The translations under genes and the position numbers were made by a program. A stretch of 64,000 nt of DNA, from NCBI GenBank assembly GCA_947502885.1, contig CANNBP010000013.1:1-64000 (forward strand), in the 5' to 3' direction. Every line of letters starts with the position of its first letter. Position 1 is the stretch's first letter. The stretch is from an uncultured Aquimarina sp. Lineage in GTDB: Bacteria; Bacteroidota; Bacteroidia; Flavobacteriales; Flavobacteriaceae. The notes below the pieces were generated by a model that saw only the letters and a program-made list of their open reading frames with translations, was not told where the DNA came from and searched no databases. Below, in pieces: positions 35,499 to 45,156 of this stretch.

Positions 35499-35854
35499 GA
35501 ATTATTTTCTGATTAGATTTTTATAATTAATTTCATTAAACTGGAACCATATAGTATCTTATAAAGGTTATTGTGCGTTCTTGTTGTGTAAATTGAATTC
35601 TGAACTAAAGAAATCATTCTAAGTTTTTCTTGGTTTAATCTTGTATTTTCTACTTTTTTAAAGCAGTTTGGGTGTTGGAACAAAGAAGTTTGGTAATCTA
35701 CGTGTGTTAATATGTGTTAAAGTTTTAACGTACAGCGCCTTTTTTATTGGTAAAACACTAACATTTCCCCTTGATTGCATACTTTTTTTAGTAAAAAAAA
35801 GTTATGATTATACTAAAAAGCTATTATCATTTGGTTATATAAAATTAGTTTGAA
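35499..35854. other. Intergenic region before the Crp-type gene
   Basis: About 356 nt with no gene I can support. A plus-strand 61-codon frame (35668-35853) and a minus-strand open stretch of about 57 codons without a good start both lack recognisable features. It should hold the promoter of the regulator at 35855. Confidence 0.4.
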
Positions 35855-36547
35855 ATGATAAACATCTTATTCCCCCACAAAAGATATTCCTTTATCAACG
35901 AATCTGTATTGGAAGATCTATCTGATGAAAATATTGATCTTATTGAAAGACATAAAATAAAACTTAAACTTAAAAAAGGTGAAGTGCTATTTCATGAAGG
36001 TACGATATCGATAGGTTTGTACATTCTAAGGTCAGGAAAAATTAAAAAATATAACTCTGGAATAGAAGGTAAGCAACATATCTTTTATTTGGTAAAAGAA
36101 AAAGAACTTCTAGGGCATCATGCTTTGATTTCGGGAGAACCACATTCTGGATCGGCTGCCTGTTTGGTAAATTGTGAAGTAGATATTATTCCAAAAGATA
36201 TTTTTTTACAAATTATGTATTCTAGTGACATTGTCTTAAATAAGTTATTAAAAAGTATGGCGCATGAGTTTGGTGTGTTTACAAATAACTCAAGGATTTT
36301 GGCACAGCATAGTGTAAGAGAACGATGTGCGATATCGATCATTAAATTAAAAGAGTTTTTAGGAGATGCTAATGGCGGATTTAAAATTTCTAGAAAAGAC
36401 CATAGTAATATTGTAGGAACTTCGGTAGAATCTCTAGTTAGGGTATTACATGACTTTAAAGAAGAAGAATTAATCGAGGTAAATCAGAACAATTTAATAA
36501 CGATTAAAAACCCTATTGGGTTAGTAGAAATCTCAAATATGGTATAG
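35855..36547 (+). CDS. Crp/Fnr-family transcriptional regulator
   Basis: The 230-residue protein has an N-terminal cyclic-nucleotide-binding-like beta roll (LKLKKGEVLFHEGTISIGLY, LLGHHALISGEPHSGSA) and a C-terminal winged helix with recognition helix in SRKDHSNIVGTSVESLVRVL. The beta roll lacks the classical cAMP-binding Arg-Ser pair and the Cys set of Fnr, so the signal is unknown; the roll resembles those of Bacteroidota regulators related to redox or nitrosative stress. It is convergent with the DksA-like gene and follows the carbonic anhydrase gene on the same strand. Confidence 0.9.
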   Translation: MINILFPHKRYSFINESVLEDLSDENIDLIERHKIKLKLKKGEVLFHEGTISIGLYILRSGKIKKYNSGIEGKQHIFYLVKEKELLGHHALISGEPHSGSAACLVNCEVDIIPKDIFLQIMYSSDIVLNKLLKSMAHEFGVFTNNSRILAQHSVRERCAISIIKLKEFLGDANGGFKISRKDHSNIVGTSVESLVRVLHDFKEEELIEVNQNNLITIKNPIGLVEISNMV

Positions 36548-36568
36548 ATTACCGTTTTATAAAAATGT

Positions 36569-36600
36569 AAAAAGGCATCTTGTACAAGATGCCTTTTTTT
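36569..36600. terminator. Bidirectional terminator between Crp-type and DksA-like genes
   Basis: AAAAAGGCATCTTG-TA-CAAGATGCCTTTTTTT is a perfect palindromic hairpin with A and T runs on both sides. Confidence 0.88.
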
Positions 36601-36605
36601 TATAA

Positions 36606-36989
36606 TTAACTTTGCATGTTCTTTGCTTCAATACTTAAGGTTGCGTGTGGTACTAGCTTTAATCTCTCAGGATTGATTAATTTTCCAGTAACACGACAAA
36701 TACCATATGTTTTGTTTTCAATACGTAGCAAAGCATTTTTGAGGTCACGTACAAATTTTTCTTGTCGAATTGCAAGTTGTGTATTGGCTTCTTTAGACAT
36801 GGTTTCACTTCCTTCTTCAAATGCTTTGAATGTAGGTGAAGTGTCATCTGTACCGTTGTTTCCATCGTTTTTGTACGCACTTCTAAGTAATTCCAAATCT
36901 TTTTTGGCTTTTTCTACTTTATCAAGGATAATCTCCTTAAACATTGCCAAATCGCCATCACTGTACCTTACTTTCATGTCTTCTGCCAT
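36606..36989 (-). CDS. DksA/TraR-family regulator
   Basis: The 127-residue protein has a DksA-like coiled coil (DLAMFKEIILDKVEKAKKDL) with acidic tip residues, then a C-terminal zinc-finger region with GICRVTGKLINPERLKLVPH. Only one of the four zinc cysteines remains, as in other Bacteroidota members I recall, so zinc binding is doubtful. DksA proteins bind the RNA polymerase secondary channel. It starts 4 nt after the ileS stop and is surely co-transcribed with it. Confidence 0.9.
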   Translation of the reverse strand: MAEDMKVRYSDGDLAMFKEIILDKVEKAKKDLELLRSAYKNDGNNGTDDTSPTFKAFEEGSETMSKEANTQLAIRQEKFVRDLKNALLRIENKTYGICRVTGKLINPERLKLVPHATLSIEAKNMQS

Positions 36990-36993
36990 ACTC

Positions 36994-39900
36994 TTAATGT
37001 TTTTTAATTACCAATTGGGTTGCAATGTCGTCAAACGCAATTTCTGTACCATTTATTACATCTGATGCAAATTCAATTGATTCTGTTAAGGTTTCATTTT
37101 TAATATAATGCTCATTTGTAGCAATAGCTTCTTGTATAGCTTCGTTTTCCTGAAAAACAATTTCAATTTTATCTGTTACCTCTAGACCACTATCCTTACG
37201 TATGTTTTGTATACGGTTGATTAGTTCTCTGGCGATTCCTTCTTTTTTAAGTTCAGGACTAATAGTTACATCTAATGCAACTGTTAAAGCTCCAGAATTT
37301 GCTACCAGCCAGCCCTCTATATCTTGTGAGCTGATTTCTACATCATCGATACCTAAAGTAATAATTTTCTCATTAATTTCTAAATCAAATTGACCAGTTT
37401 GTTCAAGAATTTTAATACTATTTTGGTCGAATGACTGTATCTTATTGGCAATCAATTTCATATCTTTTCCGAAACGCGGACCTAAAGTTTTGAAATTTGG
37501 CTTAATTTGTTTTACCAAAATACCAGAAGCATCATCTAGTAACTCAATTTCTTTAACATTCACTTCATTTTTAATCAATTCGGCGATATCGTTAATTTCT
37601 ACCTTTTCAGCTTCATTCAATACTGGTATCATAATACGTTGCAAAGGTTGCCTTACTTTGATCTTTTCTTTTTGACGTAATGATAGTACTAAAGAAGATA
37701 CAGTTTGAGCCTTTTGCATTTTATGTTCTAATGCCTTGTCAACAAAATTTGAGTCATACTTAGGGAAATGCGCCAAGTGAACACTCTCATGAGTTTTATT
37801 CGCAGAATTTGATGTCAAATCCTTATACAAACGATCCATAAAGAAAGGGGCTATGGGTGCTCCAAGTTTGGCAACATTTAGCATACAGGTATACAATGTT
37901 TGGTAGGCAGAGATTTTGTCTTTTTGATAATCTCCTTTCCAGAACCTTCTTCTACTTAATCTAACAAACCAATTGCTTAAGTTTTCCTGAACAAAATCAG
38001 AAATAGCTCTAGCAGCTTTTGTTGGCTCATATTCGTTATAATATTCGTCTACATTCTTGATTAATGAATGTAGTTCACTTAAAATCCATCTATCTATTTC
38101 TGGGCGTTCTTCTAATGGAATATCTGTTTCTCCATAGGTAAAGTTGTCGATATTCGCGTATAGCGTAAAAAATGAATAAGTATTGTAAAGTGTACCAAAA
38201 AACTTACGTCTAACCTCTGCAATACCTTCGGCATCAAATTTAAGGTTATCCCAAGGGTTTGCATTACTAATCATGTACCATCGCGTGGCGTCTGGTCCAA
38301 ATTCTTTAAGTGTTTCAAATGGATCTACAGCATTTCCTAGTCGTTTGGACATTTTTTGTCCGTTTTTGTCTAAGACCAATCCGTTGGAAACAACATTCTT
38401 GTATGCAACATCATCAAAAATCATAGTACCTATGGCATGAAGTGTATAGAACCAACCACGAGTTTGATCTACTCCTTCAGCAATAAAATCAGCTTTACGC
38501 TCACCAGCTTCGACTTTTTCTTTGTTTTCAAAAGGATAATGCCATTGCGCATATGGCATAGATCCAGAATCAAACCAAACATCAATCAAGTCGCTTTCTC
38601 TTTTCATTGGTTTTCCTGAAGCAGATACTAGGGTGATTTTATCAACAACATTTTTGTGTAAATCAATTTTGTCATAGTTCTCCTCGCTCATATCTCCAAT
38701 TACAAAGTCGGCAAATATATCAGATTCGAGAACTCCAGCTTTTATGGCTTTACTTATTTCGGTTTTTAATTCTTCTACAGAACCAATGATCAATTCTTCT
38801 TTTCCATCTTCAGTTCTCCAGATAGGTAATGGTATTCCCCAAAAACGAGAACGAGATAAATTCCAGTCATTAGCATTAGCAAGCCAATTACCAAAACGCC
38901 CTTCTCCAGTTGCTTTTGGCTTCCAGTTGATGCCTAAGTTAAGCTCGTGCATACGATCTTTAAAGTCGGTAACTTTGATAAACCATGAATCCAAAGGATA
39001 GTATAAAACCGGTTTATCTGTTCGCCAACAGTTTGGGTAGCTATGCACATATTTCTCTACCTTAAATGCTTTATTTTCTATTTTTAGTTTAATGGCAATT
39101 TCTACATCTACAGATTTTTCTGGAGCTTCGCCATCATTATAGTATTCATTTTTAACATATTTTCCAGCAAACTCACCTACATGCTTTGTAAATTTACCTT
39201 GTAGGTCAACCAACGGAACCAAATTATCATTTTCGTCCTTAACAAGCATTGGAGGAACTTCTGGTGAAGCTTGTTTGGCAACCATAGCATCGTCTGCACC
39301 AAAAGTAGGAGCGGTATGTACAATACCGGTACCATCTTCTGTGGTTACAAAATCACCAGTAATTACTCTAAATGCATTTTCTGGATTGTTATACGGCTGG
39401 GTGTAGTCTATCAGTTGCTCATATCGACAACCTAGTAGATCTATACCTTTACATTCTTTAAGGATAAAATAAGGTACTTTTTTATCTCCTTCTTTATAAC
39501 CGTTTAGTTCCTCTTCGGTTTCAACCTTTGCAAATTTTCCAGCGAATTGTTTTCCTACCAAATTTTTGGCAAGTACTACATTAATAGGCTCAAATGTGTA
39601 TTGATTGTATGTTTTTACAATCACATAGTCAATTTTTGGTCCTACTGTTAATGCTGTATTCGAAGGTAAAGTCCAAGGTGTTGTCGTCCAAGCCAAAAAG
39701 TAAAGATTTTCTTTAACTTCTTGTAAAAAAGAAGGTAAACTATCTTCTTTGGCTTTAAATTGAGCTACAACAGTGGTATCAGTAACGTTTTGGTATGTTC
39801 CTGGTTGATTAAGCTCATGAGAACTTAATCCAGTTCCTGCTTTTGGAGAATAAGGTTGGATAGTATATCCTTTATATAGTAAGCCTTTTTTATAAATTTC

Positions 39901-40398
39901 AGAAAGAAGCCACCACACACTTTCCATGTATTTGGATTTATAGGTAATATAAGGATCTTCCATATTTACCCAATATCCAATTTTTTGAGTAAGGTCATTC
40001 CAAATATCAGTATATCGCATTACTGCCTTTTTACAAGCTTTGTTATACTCTTCTACTGTTATTTTTTTACCAATATCTTCTTTGGTAATCCCAAGCTCTT
40101 TTTCTACACCTAGTTCGATAGGAAGCCCATGTGTATCCCATCCAGCTTTACGCTTTACCTGATATCCTTTTTGGGTTTTGTATCGGCAAAAAATATCTTT
40201 AATAGCACGTGCCATAACGTGGTGAATACCTGGTAACCCATTTGCAGAAGGTGGTCCTTCAAAAAATACAAATGGTTGGGCTCCATCACGCTCACTAATA
40301 CTTTTGTCAAAAATATCATTCTGTTGCCAGAAATCTAGTATTTCGTTTGCTACTTCTGGTAAGTCAAGTCCTTTATACTCAGGAAACTTCGTGCTCAT
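36994..40398 (-). CDS. ileS: Isoleucyl-tRNA synthetase
   Basis: The 1134-residue class Ia synthetase charges tRNA-Ile. The HIGH-equivalent GPPSANGLPGIHHVMARAIK, the CP1 editing domain, and KMSKS-type NGQKMSKRLGNAVDPFE are visible, followed by the tRNA-binding anticodon domain and a long C-terminal extension. The length and GIHH variant fit the eukaryote-like IleS clade (type II), whose members often resist mupirocin. The CUCAUAA-loop tRNA at 1671-1744, if Ile2, would be a substrate after lysidine modification. Confidence 0.97.
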   Translation of the reverse strand: MSTKFPEYKGLDLPEVANEILDFWQQNDIFDKSISERDGAQPFVFFEGPPSANGLPGIHHVMARAIKDIFCRYKTQKGYQVKRKAGWDTHGLPIELGVEKELGITKEDIGKKITVEEYNKACKKAVMRYTDIWNDLTQKIGYWVNMEDPYITYKSKYMESVWWLLSEIYKKGLLYKGYTIQPYSPKAGTGLSSHELNQPGTYQNVTDTTVVAQFKAKEDSLPSFLQEVKENLYFLAWTTTPWTLPSNTALTVGPKIDYVIVKTYNQYTFEPINVVLAKNLVGKQFAGKFAKVETEEELNGYKEGDKKVPYFILKECKGIDLLGCRYEQLIDYTQPYNNPENAFRVITGDFVTTEDGTGIVHTAPTFGADDAMVAKQASPEVPPMLVKDENDNLVPLVDLQGKFTKHVGEFAGKYVKNEYYNDGEAPEKSVDVEIAIKLKIENKAFKVEKYVHSYPNCWRTDKPVLYYPLDSWFIKVTDFKDRMHELNLGINWKPKATGEGRFGNWLANANDWNLSRSRFWGIPLPIWRTEDGKEELIIGSVEELKTEISKAIKAGVLESDIFADFVIGDMSEENYDKIDLHKNVVDKITLVSASGKPMKRESDLIDVWFDSGSMPYAQWHYPFENKEKVEAGERKADFIAEGVDQTRGWFYTLHAIGTMIFDDVAYKNVVSNGLVLDKNGQKMSKRLGNAVDPFETLKEFGPDATRWYMISNANPWDNLKFDAEGIAEVRRKFFGTLYNTYSFFTLYANIDNFTYGETDIPLEERPEIDRWILSELHSLIKNVDEYYNEYEPTKAARAISDFVQENLSNWFVRLSRRRFWKGDYQKDKISAYQTLYTCMLNVAKLGAPIAPFFMDRLYKDLTSNSANKTHESVHLAHFPKYDSNFVDKALEHKMQKAQTVSSLVLSLRQKEKIKVRQPLQRIMIPVLNEAEKVEINDIAELIKNEVNVKEIELLDDASGILVKQIKPNFKTLGPRFGKDMKLIANKIQSFDQNSIKILEQTGQFDLEINEKIITLGIDDVEISSQDIEGWLVANSGALTVALDVTISPELKKEGIARELINRIQNIRKDSGLEVTDKIEIVFQENEAIQEAIATNEHYIKNETLTESIEFASDVINGTEIAFDDIATQLVIKKH

Positions 40399-40423
40399 TT
40401 GATCGTTCTTTCTGTTAAGTGTG

Positions 40424-40431
40424 CGAAAATA
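40424..40431 (-). promoter_or_regulatory. -7-like promoter box of ileS
   Basis: On the minus strand TATTTTCG resembles TAnnTTTG and lies 25 nt before the ileS ATG at 40398. It implies a short leader. Confidence 0.4.
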
Positions 40432-40548
40432 AGGATTTTCTAGAAAAAAGAAGCTGTAATTTAAGGTGTGATATAAAATAATTGTTATGGAACTATAAAA
40501 TTTTAACTAAGTAGGTGTGTTTTTTGTAAAAAATCAAAAAAGAGATTG

Positions 40549-40582
40549 AAAAAAATAGGGCTTCAAAAAACATTTTTGAAGC
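40549..40582 (-). terminator. Hairpin with T run upstream of ileS
   Basis: GCTTCAAAAA (40560-40569) pairs perfectly with TTTTTGAAGC (40573-40582) over a 3-nt loop. On the minus strand it is followed by CCCTATTTTTTT. It lies between two divergent promoters, so no gene needs it. Confidence 0.45.
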
Positions 40583-40651
40583 ATATGTTGATTTTAAAAT
40601 TTAGTATTTTTGTTAACAAGGTATGATCATAGAAACTTAAAAAATATAGCT

Positions 40652-40975
40652 ATGTGGGATAAAAAGTTAGAGGTTTATGATCAATTAATAGATAAATGTC
40701 CAAGATTTAAAAGAAAAGGTAAAACAATGCCATATACCTCGGCAAATGGATATATGTTTTCCTTGTTTAATAAAGATGGAGAGATTGGAATTAGGTTTTC
40801 TAAGGAAACTCAAAAGGCATATATTGAAAAGTTTAACTCTACAATTTACAAATCATATGGAGCTGTTATGAAGGGGTATGTTCTAATTCCAGATAGTATG
40901 CTTCAAGATTTAGACGCTTTGGCGGTTTATCTTAATGAAAGTTATGATTATGTAATATCCCTTGATCCTAAATAA
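40652..40975 (+). CDS. Small cytosolic protein, probable TfoX N-terminal-like fold
   Basis: The 107-residue protein starts at ATG 40652 (MWDKKLEVYDQLIDKCP); the frame extends upstream to 40610 but those residues overlap the promoter zone (TATTTTTG near 40602). The pattern GKTMPYTSANGYMFSLFNKD, IGIRFSKETQKAYIEKF and KSYGAVMKGYVLIPDSM resembles the TfoX N-terminal/YjbR-like domain of unknown biochemical role. This assignment is tentative. The nitrilase gene follows 24 nt later, suggesting an operon. Confidence 0.75.
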   Translation: MWDKKLEVYDQLIDKCPRFKRKGKTMPYTSANGYMFSLFNKDGEIGIRFSKETQKAYIEKFNSTIYKSYGAVMKGYVLIPDSMLQDLDALAVYLNESYDYVISLDPK

Positions 40976-40999
40976 TTGTCTTAAAGAATACTAAATTAA

Positions 41000-41782
41000 A
41001 TGAAAGAAAATCTTAAGATTGCTCTAGTACAATCTCATTTAGCATGGGAGAATGCCGTGCAAAACAGATCGATGTTTACCAAAAAAATCCGTACAATTTC
41101 AGAAGATACAGATTTGATAATTTTACCAGAAATGTTTACTACTGGCTTTACTATGAATGCGGCTGAGGTTGCAGAAAGTATGGAAGGAGATACGTTGTGC
41201 TGGATGAAAGAAATGGCTAGAGAAACAAATTGTGCGATTGTTGGAAGCATTGTTGTTCGAGAAGAAAACAAATATTTTAACCGCCTTATTTTTATGTTTC
41301 CAAATGGAGTTTATGAAACATATGATAAACATCAGTTGTTTACGTTAGCTAAAGAACAGGAGGTGTATACTGCAGGTCAAAAAGAGGTGATCGTAGAATA
41401 TAAAGGTTGGAAAATTAAAACTTTAATCTGTTATGATCTTAGGTTCCCCGTCTGGGCACGTAATACTTCTGGCTATGATGTTTTGTTATATGTTGCTAGT
41501 TGGCCAAAACGACGTATTGGTGCGTGGGATACATTGCTTAGAGCAAGAGCTATAGAGAATATGTGTTATTGTATAGGGGTTAATCGTATTGGACTTGATG
41601 GAATGGGGTATGAGTATAACGGACACTCTGCGATATATGATGTTTTGGGTAAATCAATTTTACAGGATACTCCCATAGAAAAAGATAGCATTCTATATGC
41701 AACTTTAGAAGCTTCAAATGTTAAAACCACTAGAGAAGCATTACCTTTTCTTGCAGATAGAGATGATTTTAAATTACTCTAA
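41000..41782 (+). CDS. Nitrilase-family amidohydrolase (probable omega-amidase)
   Basis: The 260-residue enzyme has the Glu-Lys-Cys triad of the nitrilase superfamily: Glu in LIILPEMFTTGF, Lys in YDKHQLFTLAKEQE and Cys in KTLICYDLRFPVWARN. The MFTTGFTM motif is typical of the YafV/omega-amidase group, which hydrolyses alpha-ketoglutaramate and 2-oxosuccinamate in methionine salvage. That substrate is a family-based guess. Its 3' end overlaps the convergent Ig-like lipoprotein gene by 9 nt. Confidence 0.92.
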   Translation: MKENLKIALVQSHLAWENAVQNRSMFTKKIRTISEDTDLIILPEMFTTGFTMNAAEVAESMEGDTLCWMKEMARETNCAIVGSIVVREENKYFNRLIFMFPNGVYETYDKHQLFTLAKEQEVYTAGQKEVIVEYKGWKIKTLICYDLRFPVWARNTSGYDVLLYVASWPKRRIGAWDTLLRARAIENMCYCIGVNRIGLDGMGYEYNGHSAIYDVLGKSILQDTPIEKDSILYATLEASNVKTTREALPFLADRDDFKLL

Positions 41783-43387
41783 TACAAAAGTCTGTTTTAT
41801 TTCCCAGTTTGCGCGAACATCTATGGATTCTGGGAAATAACGGACTTCTTCAGGTTGTATTCCTTTTAAAAAGTTACCGGTATCCCATATCCCATTTTTA
41901 TTGCTGTCAAAAATTAATCTAATCAAATATTTTGCAGGATTTAAGTGATCAAAAACAAGAATTTCATCTTTGTTGGTTATTTTTTCTGATATCACTTTTT
42001 CTTTTTCATCCGTTATTTGGACCAAAACAGGATATTCTTTAACATTTTGAAGTGTTAAAAAAATGGTGCCATAATCAGCGAGTTTCTTAGTTATAAACTT
42101 AAACTGTATTGTGTCATTTACATTTCCTACATAATCTTTAATTGCACTTGGTAAAAACTGTAATGTATATGCATTTTGCTCTTTTCTCTCAAAAGCAAGC
42201 TCAGCCTTGTTTTTAAGTGTATCAAGGGTCAAAGAAAAAGGAATGTCAAGTGTGTCTTTGTCTGTTAGCTTTATTAATTCATTATTAATACTATCTAATG
42301 GAGTGCTAGCTGTAAATTCATAGTTTTTGTTAAGAGAAAGAACAGATCTTGTGATTGCCGATACTACTAAAGAATCTTTGTACATGTCTCTAAATCGCGT
42401 AGTTAAAGTGTCTCTATATTTTTTCGAATTGGTGATTTCGAATAATAAGGAATCTGCTTCAATAGAAGGTCTAAACCAATATCGTAAAGAGTCTTTTTCT
42501 TCATATGGAAAAATGCGAGTTTCTAATTTATTTTTAATAGTACTTACCAATTTAATTTTCATGCTATCAACCTTACCTTCGTAAGGAAAAATAATCTCGT
42601 TTTTAGATGTTTGTTTAGGTGTAAAGGCTTTAAAATCTATAAGTTCTTTAAATATTTTTAAGTCAAAAACTTTAGCGGTATCTTCTGGAAGAGTTATAAT
42701 TTCTTGATGAAAAGCTATCTTGTCTTGTTTAGGTTCATACATATAATTGTTAGAAGCATCTTTTAGCGCGACTAATTTAAATTTTCCTTTCTTAAGATTA
42801 TGTAAGCTAAATTCGAGACTATCTAATGTATTGGTAACGTATCTGGGTACTTTTTTATAGATCAAAGAATCAGAATAGTTTTCATCTACTTCATACAAGG
42901 CAACAGTAACGTAAGAATCGGCTTTTTTTTGGATAGCGTCACTAATTGTACCTTTAATGCTTAACGAATCAAGTAAGTCACCAGTAGAAAAAACGTATCT
43001 AAAAAAGGGATATGGATTTTCTTCATTATTGTCTACAATACTTTCTCCAAAATTAATACTGTAGGTAGTATTTTCTAATAAAGTGTCGGTAAATTTTATT
43101 TTGATGTACTTATCAGCGCCTCCTAATGGTGTTATTGTAGGTTTTGGATCCATTGGAGGTGAAACAATTATTTGTTTCTGAGCATCTTTAAGCTTGACAT
43201 ACTCGTCAAAGTAGATACGAATCTCTTTTTTGTTAAAATTGGTTGAGAAATTTGGAGGCAAAGCTTTTAGGAAAACTGGAGGTGTTTCGTCTTTGGGCCC
43301 GCCTGTTATCGATCCTTTTTTAGCACAACTAACCACAATAAGGAGTATGGTCAGGGTTAGTAATACTATATTTATTCTTCTGCTCAT
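41774..43387 (-). CDS. Lipoprotein with Ig-like (Big_5) domain
   Basis: The 537-residue protein has a lipobox (LLIVVSCAKKGSITGGPKDE, Cys21) followed by the Ig-like domain DETPPVFLKALPPNFSTNFN with NKKEIRIYFDEYVKLKDAQK, typical of Big_5 lipoproteins in Flavobacteriia. The rest is beta-rich and repetitive, ending in a carboxypeptidase-like region (PAKYLIRLIFDSNKNGIWDT, where the DxNxNG motif recalls calcium binding). Function is unknown; an outer membrane location is likely. The Gly-Gly after the lipobox is common for surface-retained lipoproteins, though not proof. Confidence 0.85.
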   Translation of the reverse strand: MSRRINIVLLTLTILLIVVSCAKKGSITGGPKDETPPVFLKALPPNFSTNFNKKEIRIYFDEYVKLKDAQKQIIVSPPMDPKPTITPLGGADKYIKIKFTDTLLENTTYSINFGESIVDNNEENPYPFFRYVFSTGDLLDSLSIKGTISDAIQKKADSYVTVALYEVDENYSDSLIYKKVPRYVTNTLDSLEFSLHNLKKGKFKLVALKDASNNYMYEPKQDKIAFHQEIITLPEDTAKVFDLKIFKELIDFKAFTPKQTSKNEIIFPYEGKVDSMKIKLVSTIKNKLETRIFPYEEKDSLRYWFRPSIEADSLLFEITNSKKYRDTLTTRFRDMYKDSLVVSAITRSVLSLNKNYEFTASTPLDSINNELIKLTDKDTLDIPFSLTLDTLKNKAELAFERKEQNAYTLQFLPSAIKDYVGNVNDTIQFKFITKKLADYGTIFLTLQNVKEYPVLVQITDEKEKVISEKITNKDEILVFDHLNPAKYLIRLIFDSNKNGIWDTGNFLKGIQPEEVRYFPESIDVRANWEIKQTFVLE

Positions 43388-43496
43388 AATTCTTCAATAA
43401 TTTTAAGACACAAAGAAACAACTATATTTAAAAACAAAAAACTTAAAAATACAGAGTATACTAGGGTAAACCTAATAGTTTATGTCACATATGATC

Positions 43497-44177
43497 CTAT
43501 TCCGTTAGTGCCATAGTAGCAATGCTTATTTTTATATTAGGAATATGTTTTAATACATTTATACATGATTCTATTGTTGCACCCGTCGTGACAATATCGT
43601 CAACAATCAAAATGTGTTTATTATAGAGTAAGGACTCATTTTGTATTCCAAATGTTTCAACCGTATTTGTCCATCGATTCAGTTTTCCATGTTTAGATTG
43701 TTTTTTGTTGTAGGAAATTTTTTTCAAAATAGAATCATGGTAATCGGCTTGTAGTTTTTTTGCAATTTCGATTCCAAATTTTTCAACTTGATTGTATCCT
43801 CTTTCTTTTAAGCGCTTTTTATGTATAGGAACCGGTATAACTGCGTCAATACTTTGATATTCCTTTAATTGTTGTAATTCATGTCCTAGCCATTTTCCAA
43901 GTTCATTGCTTATTTCTTCTTTACCTCTATACTTTAAATTGTGAATCAAATTTTGTACTAAACCATCCTTCTGAAAAACAAATAACGAAGTTGCATTTTC
44001 AATTTTGACTCGTCCATAAAATACTTTTTCGATTTTTTTTGCGTTTACGTTATGGTAATTCCCTAAAGGAAGGACGTGCCTGCAATTTGTACAGAGTAAT
44101 CTTTCGTTTTTATTAAGAGGATTGTCGCATGCAGCACAGTATAGAGGATAGAATAAGTATAAAATGTCTCTTAACAT
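43497..44177 (-). CDS. comF: ComF-family phosphoribosyltransferase-like protein
   Basis: About 226 residues from ATG 44177 (MLRDILYLFYPLYCAACDNP); ATG 44198 would add seven residues. Two CxxC pairs (YCAACDNPL, LLCTNCRHVLP) form the N-terminal zinc ribbon, and the PRT domain carries AVIPVPIHKKRLKERGYNQ and the PRPP-loop ILIVDDIVTTGATIESC. Homologues serve natural transformation (ComFC/GntX). It is transcribed away from the coiled-coil gene at 44253. Confidence 0.93.
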   Translation of the reverse strand: MLRDILYLFYPLYCAACDNPLNKNERLLCTNCRHVLPLGNYHNVNAKKIEKVFYGRVKIENATSLFVFQKDGLVQNLIHNLKYRGKEEISNELGKWLGHELQQLKEYQSIDAVIPVPIHKKRLKERGYNQVEKFGIEIAKKLQADYHDSILKKISYNKKQSKHGKLNRWTNTVETFGIQNESLLYNKHILIVDDIVTTGATIESCINVLKHIPNIKISIATMALTE

Positions 44178-44252
44178 AATAATACAAGGGATTAACATTA
44201 ATTATTTATATTTAGCAATTAAAATAACCATCAAAACTATAAATTTTAATCT

Positions 44253-45134
44253 ATGACAACTCAAAACAATAACTTGACCCTAAAGATTTTAATAGGTGTT
44301 CTAGCTGCGTTATTACTTATTTTAGGGATATTTACCTATAAGTTTTATAACGAAGAGAAGCAAAATAAAGCAATTTTGCAACAAGAAAAAGATCTAATTG
44401 AGAGCGAATTAGGGGAATTAATAACTAAGTATGACAATGCTATTGCTCTTAATGAAGTAATGGATGATCATTTGTTAAAAGCAAAAGAACGTATTGTAGT
44501 TTTACTTGATAGTGTAAAAGATAATGATGCTAACCTGGCTTTAATTTCTCGTTATAGAAGAGAAGTGAGTAAACTTAAAAAAGAACGTGAAAAGCTATTT
44601 AAACTTGCAGATAGTTTGACTACTGCAAATACACAGTTGACAACAGATTTGGATAGTACTTCTACAGCACTTAATCAAACTATTATTTTATCAGATTCGT
44701 TACAAACTCAAAATAGTAAACTTGCAGATATTGTAGAAAGAGGATCTGCTCTTACGGCTTCAAATATAAAAGCAGAAGGAGTTCGTATTCGTAATAGTGG
44801 AAAAATTACTGGTTCTACTAAGGCAAGTAGAGCGCAAAAGGTAAGAGTGTGTTTTACGCTTTCTCCAAATAAATTGACAGAAAAAGGGGATAAAGATCTT
44901 TTTGTGCAAGTAATTAATCCAGAAAATAACCTAATTGGAGATAAGATATCTGTAAATTTTGATGACGCTGTACTTACATATAGTGGTCGTAATAAGGTGT
45001 TTTATGAAAATGAAGCATTAGATGTATGTGTGTTGGTTGATGCTGCAGAAGGAGAACTTGTTAAAGGAAACTATGTAGTGAACCTTTTCTCTGGACCAAA
45101 AATGATTTCAAATACACAGTTTGAATTAAGATAA
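44253..45134 (+). CDS. Membrane-anchored coiled-coil protein of unknown function
   Basis: The 293-residue protein has an N-terminal membrane helix (about 9-29: LKILIGVLAALLLILGIFTY), a coiled coil rich in K, E, L and D from about 35 to 165, and a C-terminal beta-rich domain (VRVCFTLSPNKLTEKGDKDL, CVLVDAAEGELVKGNYVVNL). Homologues occur in Flavobacteriaceae without a known role. The topology suggests a short cytosolic N-terminus and a periplasmic domain. A strong terminator follows. Confidence 0.8.
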   Translation: MTTQNNNLTLKILIGVLAALLLILGIFTYKFYNEEKQNKAILQQEKDLIESELGELITKYDNAIALNEVMDDHLLKAKERIVVLLDSVKDNDANLALISRYRREVSKLKKEREKLFKLADSLTTANTQLTTDLDSTSTALNQTIILSDSLQTQNSKLADIVERGSALTASNIKAEGVRIRNSGKITGSTKASRAQKVRVCFTLSPNKLTEKGDKDLFVQVINPENNLIGDKISVNFDDAVLTYSGRNKVFYENEALDVCVLVDAAEGELVKGNYVVNLFSGPKMISNTQFELR

Positions 45135-45156
45135 ATTTTATAAGTTTATTTATATA

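Noticed and set aside
35523..35720. Minus-strand open stretch of about 57 codons between the carbonic anhydrase and Crp-type genes
   Set aside because: No suitable start and no family resemblance; a length like this is expected by chance in AT-rich DNA.
35668..35853. Plus-strand 61-codon frame before the Crp-type gene
   Set aside because: No recognisable motif or plausible signal peptide; AT-driven composition; likely leader sequence.
40399..40600. T-box riboswitch upstream of ileS
   Set aside because: The leader from the likely promoter (40424-40431) is only about 20 nt and no T-box sequence is seen; the hairpin lies upstream of the promoter.
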